A stretch of DNA of 64,000 nt from Abelmoschus esculentus (taxonomy: Eukaryota; Streptophyta; Magnoliopsida; Malvales; Malvaceae). The position numbers and the translations under genes were made by a program. The notes beneath the pieces were generated by a model, which saw only the letters and a program-made list of their open reading frames with translations, had not been told where the DNA came from and searched no databases. The stretch covers positions 20,661,001-20,725,000 of the forward strand of contig JAUCBN010000006.1 in assembly GCA_035048815.1 (NCBI GenBank), read 5' to 3'. Position 1 is the first letter of the stretch. Every line of letters starts with the position of its first letter. This document shows, one piece after another, positions 9,626-22,790 of this stretch.

Positions 9626-12600
9626 AATGGACATTCAGTATCATGATTCATATCAAAGTGCACATGTTATCTCCTATGCAAATACTCATAAATAGCTGTG
9701 AATAGTATTAAGATCATATATTAGATTCTTGTTGAGCTTTATAAGGGAAAAGTCAAAACAACATATTCTAAAATATTATTATATAATTTAAGTTTACTAT
9801 ATTATTAAATTTGAGCTCGTCATATTATTTATAATTTTATTTAATAAAATCTATTTATTTAATAATATATATAAATAAAGATTCATTTTTAAAAAAATAA
9901 TAATTAAAAATATTATCGAATAAAATCATAAATAACGTAAAAATTTAAACTCATCTAATAATTAATTTTTAGAATATGAAATTGGATGCTAAACATTAAT
10001 TAATTAAAATACCCTTTATCTTAATCAATGGTATTTAATACAATGAAATGCTCTCAACTAGCTTCTTTAATTAATTCCCGCTTCCATTACATGATTTAAA
10101 GTTGACTTAAATGAAAAACAATTCCCAAAGCATAATTTTTTTATTTTATTTTATTATAAGAATAGATGTCTAGAGTTATAATTTTAAGTATTTAACTGTT
10201 AAGAAATTTTAAAATTATTAACCGATCTATACTTAATACGTGTCCTTAATTTAATTTTTTTGAAAAATAAAATTTTTAAATTTTCAAAAAATCCTCAAAA
10301 GTTTTATTTTTTATAAAACAATCCCTAAATCATCGCCACATATCACCTTCCTCTAATAATTTTTTAATTGTTGAATTATCTTAGTTATTTTTTTTAACAC
10401 AAGATCGTCAAAAATGTAGTCAAAGGTTGAACGTAATATTATGTTAAAAATAACTGATAAATCCGATAATTAAAAATATATATGTTTAATACGACAATAA
10501 ACAATCAAAGAAAGCAAAAATTTAGAAATTATTTTATAATTTTTTAAAGAAAATCTAAAAAAAATATTTTAAATTATTAATTTTATAAATAAATAAAATA
10601 AACATTATTATATTTTAATTAGTTATTATTTTTTAATTAAACATTTAAAATTATAATATATAAATTTTAAAAAGTATTTTTATTAAAAATAAATAATTAT
10701 TTTTTTATTTATTTTATGAGGAGTCTATCTACTCTATGCTTCGAGTTGAAATTAAAAAGAAAAAACATTTTACTTTAATTATTGTTTCTTTCGTATTACA
10801 CCTTAAAAAATCTTGTAAAATTAAATTTTAAATCTTAATTTTAATTTTTATATTATAAATTCAAACCCTAAATCTTAAAAAATAAATTATACTTCTAATT
10901 TTTTAAACTCTAATTATAATTTTAACCTTAAATCGAATAAATCTTAACTATAACTTCTAATTTTTAAATAAAAAACAAAGTAAATATATATATATATATA
11001 TAAACAAATTGCACTTTACACTTTCTCGAAGTTTTATTTTTTGTAATTATTTAAAGATGTAATAAAAAAATATATCAAATCGACACTTTTTAGAATCCAA
11101 GTATTTATAATTTTTTAATAAACATTTTATTTACTTCATATTTTAACTTCCCACATAGTCTTCCTACAATAAACTTACTTCGACATTTATTGTAGTATAA
11201 AGAGTAAGACTGAAATGGTTAATCGAAAATTAAACCGATATATTATAATTTATAAATTTACGGGTTATAATTAATTGTAGTTAAATTAATTAAATTTAAT
11301 TAAATTTAATTTTTTATACTTAAAATATTATAAGTATACTTTTGTTTTTTATTTTTACTTAAAAATAAGTTTTAATAAATATTTTTGAAAATATCTTAAA
11401 GTTTCTATCTTTTAATATTTTTATAAAATAAAATTACTTTATCAAGATAAAATATAATTTTTTAAAAACTAACATTAATATGAGAAAACTGAAAACTGAT
11501 GTTACAAATTAAAAATCGATAATTATTAAAATAACTTACTGAATTAAATTGAACTTGAACCCAAATAGAATGCAACCCTTTATTTCTTTTGAATTTATCA
11601 TTTTTTAAATAAGTTGTATGATTTTAAAATAAATATATTAGAAAAAAATTAATATGATACATGAATATTTTGAGCTTAAATTTGAGTAGGTTCTATTAGG
11701 CAAATTAATTGAGACTAAGTGGATTATCAATCCACTATAAGAATAGATAAAATTTATATATTTACACGCGCAAAATATTAATGAGTGAATGAAAAATTGT
11801 TACTCAAAGTAACACCCATAAAGTTAAAAAAATAAGATAAAACGTATAATATTTCAAACTTGACGAAAACAAAATTTGAAAAGCTTTATATATAAAATTT
11901 TCTCATGTTATTATTAGAAACAAGATAAAAACTTAAACTGAACACTCTGAGTGTGTCCAGTTTATGGCTAGGCATCTTGAATTAAACTATAGTTGACTTA
12001 TTTTAAAAGTCAAAGACGAACTTTCAGGCTTTAGACTTAAATTTCTAAAATGATAGATTTTTTATTTTTATTTTTTTGATTTTATTTCAAATGATACTAT
12101 AAAATTAAACTATACTTTTTTATAGAGTAATGATCCTCCAACTGGTTGAAGTCTTTAATTTACTCTGTTATTAATTATATATCTCACCTAAACACTACTT
12201 TTGAAATACCATGAAAAGTATAATGTTCCAACCTTTTATTCTTATTTAAAAACCTTAAAAAAAAGCATAAAAACTCTCTAACCAGATTCTTGATAGTATT
12301 TTATTTTGTAAAATTTATTGTTGCCGTCAAAGTTACATTGTTCTCAGTAATACTAACACCGAAAAAAGACAAATCTGTTTTAAAGACGATGTGATAACAA
12401 ATGCACTGATCAAAGTTTTTAAAATCGTTTATTGATTTTTTTTAGTTTTTATGATCTTTGTATTTTCTATTTTATATATTTTATTTTAATTTTGTTTATA
12501 GAAATTGTTTTTAACTTTTTTATTAAGTTTCGTTTATTTTGTAATAAATATATAAAAATAAAACATTGTTTGATCTGGAAACGTTTATGTACAAATGCAT

Positions 12601-12739
12601 TGATTCAAACCATTGTGATTTTTCCACAGTTACACACAACAGAATTAAAACATAAGAAATAAATAAATTAACAGAAAAAAGAGAAAGAAAAGGGACAATT
12701 TTTTTTAATTTCTTCTTTTCTCTTTTGTCATGTCACCTG
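9626..12739. other. AT-rich spacer downstream of PYL
   Basis: No gene seen. A strongly decayed telomere-repeat MITE lies at about 10790-10985 (CAAACCCTAAATCTTAAAAA and similar). A (TA)n microsatellite lies at about 10987-11001. The 12432-12662 ORF is low-complexity. Confidence 0.45.
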
Positions 12740-13336
12740 TTATTTATTACAGTCGCCATCACGCGCCGCCAACCCTTCGGTGACGGACGCCAGCTTCTGC
12801 AAGTTGAGCTTCACTACCGTGTCAGCGAACAACCGTGTGTCTTCCTCCGTATTCCCTTCCGGGACATCAACGACGTAGGATTCCAAAACAACGGTCCAGA
12901 CCCTCCCGTCGCGTTCGAAGCCATGCACCGTCGTCACCGAGCGGTAATTCCTCAACCTGTGCTCCCCACCGATGATACTAAAACCAGTTACCTTTAAGTT
13001 GTCGTCCAAAATATCGAGCCTCTCGGTGCTGGTGGCAGCAGGTAAGCCGGAGATGACGTTGACGTCACGCGTGCAGCCCACGACCATTTGGAACCCGTCC
13101 TTGACAGCGCAGCTCTTGATGAAGTGTTTGTAGGTTTGGGGCTTGTCGAAACGGCGGACGACGGACCAAACGACGTCGTTGTGGGCGTTGATGCGTTGTG
13201 CTAATAAGGAAGAGCATTTGTCGTGGCCAACGAAGTAGGTGTGGAACTGAGTTATGGTTGGGACTAATTCTCGGAACTCTTCTTGGGTTAAACCGGTAGG
13301 GACTGTGAGGTGGTGGGCGGTGGATTCGGCGGCCAT
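12740..13336 (-). CDS. PYL1: PYR/PYL/RCAR abscisic acid receptor, PYR1/PYL1 type
   Basis: Soluble START-fold ABA receptor. ABA-bound receptor inhibits clade-A PP2C phosphatases and so releases SnRK2 kinases. 198 aa, one exon, as usual for this family. Visible landmarks: Lys70 (equivalent of PYR1 Lys59, binds the ABA carboxylate), gate loop SGLPA 96-100, Glu105, latch GEHRL 124-128, and C-terminal helix EEDTRLFADTVVKLNLQKLA. Similarity is closest to PYR1/PYL1 (FDKPQTYKHFIKSC, VGCTRDVNVISGLPA), so a dimeric receptor is expected. The frame stays open 31 codons upstream, but only from a TTG at 13429; the first true ATG is 13336, which I take as the start. Odd: the usual RIHAP reads RINAH at 48-52. 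The region 13337-13440 probably holds the 5' UTR. Confidence 0.95.
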   Translation of the reverse strand: MAAESTAHHLTVPTGLTQEEFRELVPTITQFHTYFVGHDKCSSLLAQRINAHNDVVWSVVRRFDKPQTYKHFIKSCAVKDGFQMVVGCTRDVNVISGLPAATSTERLDILDDNLKVTGFSIIGGEHRLRNYRSVTTVHGFERDGRVWTVVLESYVVDVPEGNTEEDTRLFADTVVKLNLQKLASVTEGLAARDGDCNK

Positions 13337-14092
13337 GGAGATGGAGCGGAGGAAGATAGGAGACAAAGACTGGTTTACCGTGGACTTATATGGGAAATGC
13401 CGGAGGCTAAAAGAAGAAGGGAAATCCAATAATTAATTTATAAAATAAATATGTGAGAAATTATTATTATTATTATTATTATTGTTGTTTTGAAAAAGGT
13501 TGAGTGGACAGGTGGGTTTGGGGTCAGAGGCTTTGGTGCTGGTTGCTTGACAGATCAACCTTCGCATTTTCTTAACACTGCTCACGTCACTATTCAATAT
13601 TTTTAATATTTATTATTAAAATATACTTTTAATTTTTTTTTTAATATTATTAATGGAAAATTAATTTTTAAATTAATTTTTGGACCACTAAGATCCCAAA
13701 AGCGATTCTGTTCACAAGTGACAACATAAAATTTAACTTATTCTTTAAAATATTTGTTACACTTATAATTCAGATACAATATCTTTTACTAAAATGTATA
13801 ATGGAAAATTTATATAATGGAACTTCTAATATTTTTTTCACTATAAATTTTCTTTTTAATTTTATAATTAATTATTATCCCCTTTATCTTCCTAACTCAA
13901 TTATCGGGTAAAATACTCTCAAGATTTAATGATAACAAAATATAAATGTAAATTTAAATCTCGAAAATGATGCTTTTTAGAAAGGCAAACTTGTATTCTC
14001 AACTTAAACTATAAGATAGATATGTATATTATTATAAGGTTATTATAAAACGTGCAATGTTATCATTTTGTATATTGTAAGGTATTTATTTA
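13337..14092. other. PYL promoter region
   Basis: Upstream of PYL on the minus strand. It holds an (ATT)n microsatellite at about 13459-13482, a GC-richer block at 13500-13580 and then AT-rich DNA. No defined hormone-response element could be supported by eye. Confidence 0.4.
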
Positions 14093-14567
14093 TTGATATG
14101 GGATTAATATCTTTTTCTCATTTTAGGCGTAATATTCTCTTCACTTAACTTTATGATCAGTGACAAAGTCACATAAAGCGGGGTAATCACCCCACCCCGA
14201 AGAATTTTCTTTTTATACTTTCATCCCCTATTTAAACTTTTTAAAAATTTTATTTTTCATGAATTTATCCTCAATTTCTAAATATTTATGTTTTATCCCT
14301 AGATTTTGGCTCTGTCCTTGCTTGTGACGCATGCTCTCGTGATTGAGCTCTTGTCACATTTGTTCACCCTACACACTTCGTTCATGGATGCTCGACGTGA
14401 AATCGTGCAGTTTAAAGGTATTTCTGATATCACTTGTCGTAGGGCGATTGTCCTCTTCATAAAAGACATGTTTGATAAAATATGCAGCGTTGTCGTCTAT
14501 ATATCTCAAGATCACATTTTTTTTTTTCGATGTGGTGTTAATATCCCATCTCTTTTCAGATACGATA
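14093..14567 (-). mobile_element. TRIM-like element, interrupted and decayed
   Basis: Contains a truncated LTR (about 14093..14134), purine tract complement TTCTCTTCACTTAACT, internal DNA, primer-site complement CTGATATCACT (about 14424..14434) and a full LTR 14435..14567. The internal region is split by about 155 bp of another dispersed repeat (about 14172..14327) that recurs near 27.3-27.5 kb. Confidence 0.72.
14172..14327 (+). repeat. Short dispersed repeat inserted in the TRIM
   Basis: Starts near GGGGTAATCACCCCACCCCG, has CACCCCGAAGAATTTT, TTATCCTCAATTTCTAAA and ATTTATGTTTTATCCC, and ends near GGCTCTGTCCTTG. Related text occurs at 27304-27475, 40270-40470 and, inverted, 47875-48030. Class unknown (SINE or MITE). 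Confidence 0.5.
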
Positions 14568-16856
14568 ATATTATTAAAAATTGAAAACTACATTAATATA
14601 AGTACTTAATATAACATTAGCACTTCAAATAAAATTTTAATTATCCTCTTGAATTTTTTAGGTCTTTAATTTTAACAAAAAAAATTTTATACATAAAATC
14701 TTAAACTCAAAACATACCTAAATAATATTAAATTATTTATCATTTGAATTAACTTAATCAATAATATTTCAAAATTTTAATTATATATAATATATCATTA
14801 TATATATCATTAAATTTTCAATTGCTTCAATGTAATTTAAATCAATGATGTGAACGATGACTTTTTATTTTTTCGATCAGAAAAGAATATAAAATTTTAT
14901 ATTAAAAAATTAAAAAATTAAAAAATTAAAAAAATAAATTGTGATATACATATTTAAAAAAATTAAATTATATATAAATTTTAAAATTCTATAGAAACGA
15001 TTGATCCAGTCAACTTATCCCAATTTTCAACCTAACCCATATGTGTAGGTAATAATTATAAACATCAAACCGTAAAAAAATGTCGAGAGAATTAAAGCGT
15101 AAGAAAACATAGTGGACGAAGACGACAACCTCATTGCCCGAATTTGTAATCTACAACGGCAGAGACAACGTGGGTAGATAGGGATGTTTAAAAATATTTA
15201 ATCCGATTATTTATTGATCTGATCTATAAATTTAGATATTTGATTTATTTTCAAATTAAATATCTGATATGATTTTAAGTTTTTTAGATAAGATATAGAA
15301 CACAATATTTTAAGTTTTAAATTATTTAAAAATAAAATAAAATTATTTTTTTTATCAATATTAATCTTGTTTTATTTAATAATTTTTTGCTTGTTATATT
15401 TAAAATTTTTAAAAATTAAAACCTTTATAAGTGTGAATCTTATTGTATTTAGTAATTTGTTGTTTATTATATTCGAAATTCTAAAAATTTTATATATACA
15501 ATATTCAAATTTGAAAATTTAGTATAATCTAATTATATTTTTGGATAACCAGATATCCGACTATCCAACTGAAATATCCGATATTCGAATTTACAGATAT
15601 CCGCTTTTCTCAAATCGGGTACGAATTCTATACAATTGATCCTAAAACTCAAATATCTAAAAAAATCGAATCAAATTTAATATCCGACGATAAATATTAT
15701 AATATTTCTATAAGTAGATATGGAATCATTATTGAATTCCAGAATCTGATTAATTAATCAAAAACTAAAAGCTAACAGCCAAAATCCTTAGTTACAAATC
15801 TATTATTAATTATGTATTTATGGGTCTTATTTGTTGTCTTTTTCTAGATATTGTTTAATTAAAGACATCTCTGATGAGTCATCTGGTCTATACATGTTAG
15901 AGTTTAAATCACTTATTTAAAAGCAACAATAACTCTATAAAAGAATCTTATATGTTTTATAATGTTTCGGAATACTCGAAATCACTTAATTCATCGAGGT
16001 TAATACATCCGTAAACTTTTATTTTATAGTATTCATACAATATAAGTAAATGGTGATATGTACTGTTAACGAAGTTCTATTTTATCAGTACTTATACGAT
16101 CATCGGATTACTTATACTCACATAATTTTCGGGTCGAATAGACCATATCTAGATCACTAAAGTCACGGACATATCCTGAATGTGCTTGGATTACATTAGC
16201 TAAAAGTCATCTTTAATTGAGGTCACCAAGTTATCAAGATTATTCGAGCTCGCATAACCGTCGAGTTACAGAGTCTATCGTATCGATATGAGCGCATTGA
16301 CAAACTTGAGTTTGACTACTTAAAAATTTTTCAAACACTCTCACACCCTTTGAGAACATCTCAATCTTATTTTTCAAGTTTTTTGGACATAATTCATTTT
16401 TAAAATCTTTTCAATTTAGTTCAAAACTGTTTTTAATTATTATATTAAAATAAATATCTCAACAATTTTTCTATTTTGATATAATAAAAACAATTTAAAA
16501 AATAATTTTTAAAATTACCCTTTAGTAAAATAAAATTTAAATAAAAATTAAAACTCTAAAATCATTAAAGCATCTTACTCTTTTGAAAACTCAATTTTTT
16601 AAAACAATATACGATTTTAAAAAATAATTGTCTTAACCTTACGAGCAATAAATTAGTATAACGATTACTCAAATCGAGACAAATTTACTTCTAATACATT
16701 AGTTTGTTACCATGACATAATTAAGTGTAATTTTATTTTTATCTAATCAAAATTGAAACATTACATAGGAATATTTTCGACAACTTTCGATGTTTACTTA
16801 GGTATGTGTCGACCACTTGTGGGATTATTTTGAGATGAATTAATGAATAATTTTTA
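14568..16856. other. AT-rich spacer with dispersed repeats
   Basis: No gene. 15178-15700 is a 'GATATCCGATTATCC'-type repeat of the same general sort as the hAT-like MITEs, but its ends are unresolved. 15820-16330 is a better-balanced block without an open frame that I cannot classify. Confidence 0.4.
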
Positions 16857-17429
16857 GGGTAAATTATACAGGTAGTCATCATATTATAGGTTAGTATCGA
16901 AATCGTCATCATATTTTAAAAAGCGTTAAATACATCAGTTAATTATTAAAATGGTATCAAGATAGTCATTGATAGTTAAAAATTAACGAACTGATGACAT
17001 GACAGTTAAAAATAAAATAAAATAATTACATATTTACTCTTTGTTATTCATACACTTTTTAATTTAATCTTAATTTTATTATAATAAATAATAAAATTAT
17101 TTTTTATCATGTCACCGCCTAACTAAAGGAAAAAAATAAATTTAATAAATTAAATATATAAATAACATCCTTCGGTAAGGCACATAATTAAATAATTATA
17201 TTATTTTTATTATAATAAAATTAGGACTAAATTAAAAAAAATGTATGAATAATATGAGTAATGTGTAATTATTTTATTTTATTTTTAACTGTCATGTCAT
17301 CAATTCATTAATTTTTAACGATCGATGACTATATATTTTAATAGTGATTGGTGTATTTGACGTTTTTTAAAGTATAATAGCCATTTCGATATCAACCTCA
17401 TAGTATGGTGACTATATGTGTAGTTTACC
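16857..17429. mobile_element. Foldback MITE with exact 9-bp TSD (Mutator-like)
   Basis: 573 bp bounded by GGGTAAATTATACAGGTAGT and the complement of ACTATATGTGTAGTTTACC, with arms of roughly 200 bp inverted to each other (for example AACTGATGACATGACAGTTA near 16988 and its inverse near 17290). It is flanked on both sides by TAATTTTTA (16848..16856 and 17430..17438), an exact 9-bp TSD as made by Mutator-like transposases. No coding sequence. Confidence 0.85.
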
Positions 17430-17438
17430 TAATTTTTA

Positions 17439-19436
17439 ATTATATATTCGTTTAACAATCGTGAATATATGCGCTTAGAGTGACATTGGTGAAATTATAT
17501 TACAAGTCATTAAATTTCTTAAATTTTATAGTTTAAATTTTAAAATTTATTTTATATTTGATTTAGTCCCTATTTTCAACAATATTAAAAAGTAGAAAAA
17601 TAAAAGGAAAAGGAGAACAAGTTAAACAAGCCTATAAATGAATCGATAAATAAGTTAATAAATGAAATTGTTTTTAAATATAAACGAATCAAATACACTT
17701 ATATTTATGTTTATTCGTTTATTAAATAAATATAAATTTTTTATTTATAACTATTTATTTAGCTTAATAAATAATTTTTTTATGAACAAATCATCTTCAA
17801 TTATACCCGTAATAAGGCCCTCTAAAAATGGTAATATTATAGTTTAATTTTCTTGTAAAATAATGAAATTTCATTTTGATTTTTGACGTACCAAAATTTT
17901 ATAATAAGATATTGACTCCAAAAGAATTTGGGCCTTTTGCCCTGTCATTGGGCCTTAGTCATGCTCCGAGAAATAATCTTCAGAATTCGCATAAGGAAAA
18001 AATAATGGATCCGAAAGAATTATAATGTTAATAATTGAGATTTGTTGATTGAGCTAGTGGTCAAAGATGTTTATATTATTTTATTTTATATGAGTTCGAA
18101 TCTCCATATAAGAAAAAATTATAATCCCTCTACATAATCAGAAAAATATAATATATAATACAACTTAAATTGATAAAATTTATGTAAACTAAAATTTAAG
18201 TATTGAGCATGTAAAATTATCAAGTTTAGGTTTTTATTTTTATTTTTTTACTTTAGTTTTTTTTTTCGTTTAAGTATTAATATTCAATTTATTGATCAAT
18301 TAATTTGAGTTAAATTTTTAAAAGTTTGATTCGAATTAATTTATCATTAGTTTTTAATTATTATTTTTTTACTCCTAGTTTTACTTTACTTTAAAATTTA
18401 TTTTTTATTTTTAATGGGTTGTTTAATGTGCTTATAGGTTGTAATGAGTTTCTTACCCTATATAGTTAATCTTTTAAACAAAAAATTATATTATAGTTAA
18501 TGTGCTTATCCGTAATCTTGTTTACTAAAAATTCAATTATCTATTTTTTATTTTATTTTTTAAGGATGATTCTTTATTTTTTATGCCATGTAAATAAGGA
18601 GTAAGTGGTTATAAAAAATGATTATAAATAGATTAATGATATAAAAATAATTAATGAGTTGAATTTTAATAGACGAGATCATGAATGGCGTGTAAAATTA
18701 AAGTATCTGTTGATACTCAAATTTTTTAAAAAAATTATATTTTTATATAATTTATATATATAATATTAAAATTATATAATTGATATCTTTCTATAAATAA
18801 TTTGACACTCTTTTATAAATAATTGATAAAAAAATGATATCCCTTAAATAAATTTTTAACTCCGTCCTTGATCGCAACAAAACCGGTTATGACAAAAGAA
18901 GATTTGAATGTTAAAAGTGCAAGGCAAATTCAAAAATAAACTAAATTTTAAAGATACTCAAAGATAAAAGTGAATAATTTTTTTGACGAGCACTTTCCTA
19001 TCCCTATGTACTTATGTCATTAGGTGTTTATGATAGATTAATCATACTATTTGATTTAAATAATTAATTAATTGTTATAACGATTATTAAATTGTAACCT
19101 AACCATTAAAAATATTAATTACTAAATTTTTAAACAGTAAATCATTTACTTGTTCTATCTAACCCAGTGTTGGCACCATTGCACACCACACCAGCTTGCT
19201 TTTGCATTTGTATATGCTTTCCTCTCCTCAAAGGGATACCTCTTATTTGGACTGTTTTGGGTCCATTAACTATGATATTCTTTTGCTTTGATCTCCATTT
19301 AACCAGTATTAGATTCTCTAAATTAATCTTTCTTCTAAAGACTTTTAGTTGTCATTATTCTGATTAAAATATTTGTGAATGTTTCCTGTTACATTCATCA
19401 AAAAGTACTAATTATCTTTCCCAAGAAACCCAAGTG
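17439..19436. other. AT-rich spacer
   Basis: No gene. 18035-18115 has a tRNA-like B-box phrase (GAGTTCGAATCTC) downstream of GAGCTAGTGGTCAAAG, a possible tRNA-derived SINE relic. 19140-19380 is a less AT-rich block with a 66-codon frame from ATG-less context; not supported as a gene. Confidence 0.35.
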
Positions 19437-19444
19437 AATGTAAG

Positions 19445-19947
19445 TAGGAGTAAGTATTCGAACGAGTCGAGTCAAAAATTTTTGAGTTATTCGAGTTGAC
19501 GAGTCATATTTTACAACTCAAACTTTATTTGAAATTTTTTCGATTCGAGTCGAGTTTTTGAGTTTTTATAAATATTTAATTATAATTATTTATTATAATA
19601 TAATATGATTTGATTTTAATTTAGACGACTTTCTCTAATTATATATTATATACATATATATTTTTTTCATATGTAGCAATATTTTTTTTATATTTTTATA
19701 TATCAATGTATATATAATATAAAAAATTGAGAGATTCGTCTTAAACTTAAAAATTATTCCTTTAATCATTAAAAATTTCGAGTTATTCGAGTTTCCATTT
19801 TACAACTCAAACTTTATTTGAAATTTTTTCGAGTTGAGTCGAGTCTATGAAATTTTGAGTTAAGTCAAAACGAGTCGAGTATTTTTACCTCGAATCGAGT
19901 CGAGTTATTCGATTTTTTCGAGTCGAATCGAGTTTTACTCACCCCTA
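19445..19947. mobile_element. hAT-like MITE, CGAGTCGAG family
   Basis: 503 bp flanked by the exact 8-bp TSD AATGTAAG (19437..19444 and 19948..19955). Ends are TAGGAGTAAGTATTCG and the complement of TTTTACTCACCCCTA. The arms are full of CGAGTCGAG/TTCGAGT phrases and the middle is AT-only. It is the same element as 46188..46718 in the opposite orientation. Confidence 0.85.
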
Positions 19948-19955
19948 AATGTAAG

Positions 19956-20796
19956 TCTTTGAAATGGTTCTTGTTTAAAAAGAATCAAAATGGCCAATTG
20001 GGTGTTATCAACAATGTCCGTCTTCGGGCGAGTCTAACGTACAATAAATTTAGAATATGATTAAAAGATGACAAGTTTTAATACTTGTTTAAAAATTTAA
20101 AATATTAGTTTTTTATAACATTTTAAATTGTTTTTTTTATTTTTAATAAATACCTATACTTATAAAATAAACATCGATACTTTTTTTTAAACTTAAAATA
20201 CTATCAAAAATTAAGTATAGATACTTATCTAAAAAAATACTTGTCCAAAATTTTTTAAAAAAAATGCTATAAAAAATAATATTTTATATATTTTGGATAA
20301 ATTTAAAATTTATATAGAATTTTAAAATATTATAAAAAATAAATATTTTATATATTTTGGATAAATAATTAAAAAGTTATATTAAAAATATATTGATTAT
20401 AAAATTTTAAAATATTTAAAATTAAATTGTATTTAAAAATTAAAAAAAATATGTAAATTATAGAAAGAATTACTAGGAGTTATGGATGAGTAAAACTTAA
20501 CTCAATTAATAAATTTATTTTTTTATTTAATTTTAGATTATTTGAGTCAATTCGAGTAACTCAAAAAAATTAAATTCAAATCGAATTGAAATTTTCCCGA
20601 TTCAAAAAATTAAAAAATAAAAAATTAAATTTTATAATTTTACGATTTAGTCTTTAGTTTTGTTTTTCTTAAATTCTCTTTTATTTTAAGTCCATTTTTA
20701 CCAAAATTTGAACCACATGATCCTATACTAATTTAAAATACTTATTTAGCTTCTGTTTTTAAAAGTAAATTTCATCTTTTCATTTTAACCCTTTAT

Positions 20797-20827
<31 letters not shown>

Positions 20828-22431
20828 TCTTCAATTATTCTTTCGTTTTATATTATTTTATATCAAATTTGAACCAATACTCCAAAATAACCGTCGAGTT
20901 TAAATGATATCAACTTTAATTCATATTTTTTAAATTAAATTTCCTAGTTTTATAATTAAACCTCTCGAGTTTAAATGATTTTTTATTTTTTTAATTTCTC
21001 CTTTTGTTTTAAGTATTTTTGACGAAAATTAAACTACATAATTCACTAATAATATATAACACCAATTTATATTTTATATTCTTTTTACTATATAATTCTT
21101 TAATTTTAAATTTAATTCGATCATTTAATTAAATTCCTTTATAAAAAAAACTCAATTCATTCTCTCGTATAATTCCACCGTGATTAATTAATAGATGAGA
21201 AATTAAAAGCATTTCTGAAACTCATGACCTGTCGAGATATGTGCCCAAGAAGTGGTCACATGCGAGGAATAATCGAAACCCTAAACGCACATGGAAAGTC
21301 ATGGATGTTTGAGCCTCTACATACATAACACGTGATCAACAGGGTAACGTGGCAACATAGTAAAAAATATAATATTTAATTTATTTAAATAAATTTCAAA
21401 ATTTATCATTCTTAACCAACATTTCCTACAATAAAATTACCAAGCGTTTTGGTGTTGGTGCAATTAGTGTTGTTTAGGACACTGATCACAGTTTATCGGT
21501 GACAAAAAAAATTGACAAATATGATGTTAGACAATTTATTTAAATGCTGTGTTGATAATGAGCCTGGGGACTCGTGATAATGAGTGATAATGAGTTTCTC
21601 CGACTCGTGAGCTACTCGGGTTCGGTTCGGTTAAAGTTCGGCTCGAGTAAACTCGACTCGGGATCTAAACGAGCCGAATCGAGTTTACCCAAGCTCCGCT
21701 CGAAAAACTCGTAAACAAATTCGGAATAATTATATATAAACATACATATATATTTTTTTATATATACATTATAAATAATTTGTTTAGCAAAAAAATAATA
21801 AAATAATTGAAAATAAATTTATTAAAAATAAATTAAATAAAATAAATTAAATATTATCAACTAAAACAAATTTACAAAACTACAAATAATAAATAAAAAA
21901 TAAATTAAAAATAAATAAATAATAAAACACGATAATATAAAAAATTATTTACTTCGAGTTAAATCGAACTAAATCTGAACCGAACCGAACATAATCGAGT
22001 CTAAATATACCTTTTTTTTGAGCCGAGCCCGGCTTGATATGGGCTCCGCTAAGCTCATTATGACCCCCAGTATCAACTACCATGGTGTCATTGTTGAAGA
22101 TGAAGATTGAAGCCTACAGGTTTTAGTTTTTTTCTTTCCGTATTCTTGTTCAGTTTTTTATTATGATTTTTCTTTCCGGATCGAGTAGAGGATGTTATAA
22201 TGCCTGCCTGCCTCATTCCTAGCCAAGCCCCATTTACACTGAAATGCTTAGAAGATGTGATTAACATGCTTGACTTGAGCGCGTTTGCAGGATTCTTAGT
22301 TCTTCTCTATAACCTTTGGAATTGAAGGAAACTCCTCGTCCATGAAGAGATGTAATTAGTGTCATATCATGGGAATGTGCTTGCTTGGCTTGCGCACCAT
22401 ACACCTGGCTGCATCGAGGCATGTATATATT
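19956..22431. other. AT-rich spacer with GAGTCGAG-type repeats
   Basis: No gene. 20480-20630 is a decayed GAGTCGAG-type relic. 20798-20822 is a (TA)n microsatellite. 21560-22075 is another CTCGAGTAAACTCGAC-rich element with inverted ends (CTGGGGACTCGTGATAAT near 21565, CATTATGACCCCCAG near 22060). 22090-22420 is a balanced block without a clear frame, possibly a UTR relic. Confidence 0.4.
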
Positions 22432-22789
22432 ATGCGTCATTATTTTCTTCTTAAAAGATGTATTTAATAAGATTTATAACGTCACTATTTATATCTCAAA
22501 ACTTTATATTTCTTTTTCGATGTGAGATTAATGTTCTTTGCCTCTTATTAAGGCGTGACATTTCCACCCACTCAATCTCGTAACGCCTTCGTCATGAATT
22601 TTTGTTCTCGTGATTAGTCTTTTTTTCATAATTATTTACTTTGTCTACCCTTTTTAAAGTGTTTAACATAAAATCGGATAGTCAAATGATCGCTACGATA
22701 TCATTTATCATGAGGTCATTACCATCTTCTTAAAAGTATGTTTAATAACACTGAGATTAACGTTTATTACCTATTTTCAAACGTAAGAT
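22432..22789 (-). mobile_element. TRIM-like element with deleted second LTR
   Basis: LTR (about 22432..22560, ending AAGGCGTGACA), purine tract complement TTTCCACCCACTCAATCTCG, internal DNA with AAAATCGGATAGTCAAATGA, a decayed primer-site complement CGCTACGATATCATT, and a second LTR 22706..22789 that lacks its middle. The layout is identical to the cluster at 2.0-2.8 kb. Confidence 0.75.
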
Positions 22790-22790
22790 G

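Noticed and set aside
13337..13429. A 31-codon N-terminal extension of the PYL receptor
   Set aside because: The extended frame opens with TTG, not ATG; the family starts close to the ATG at 13336.
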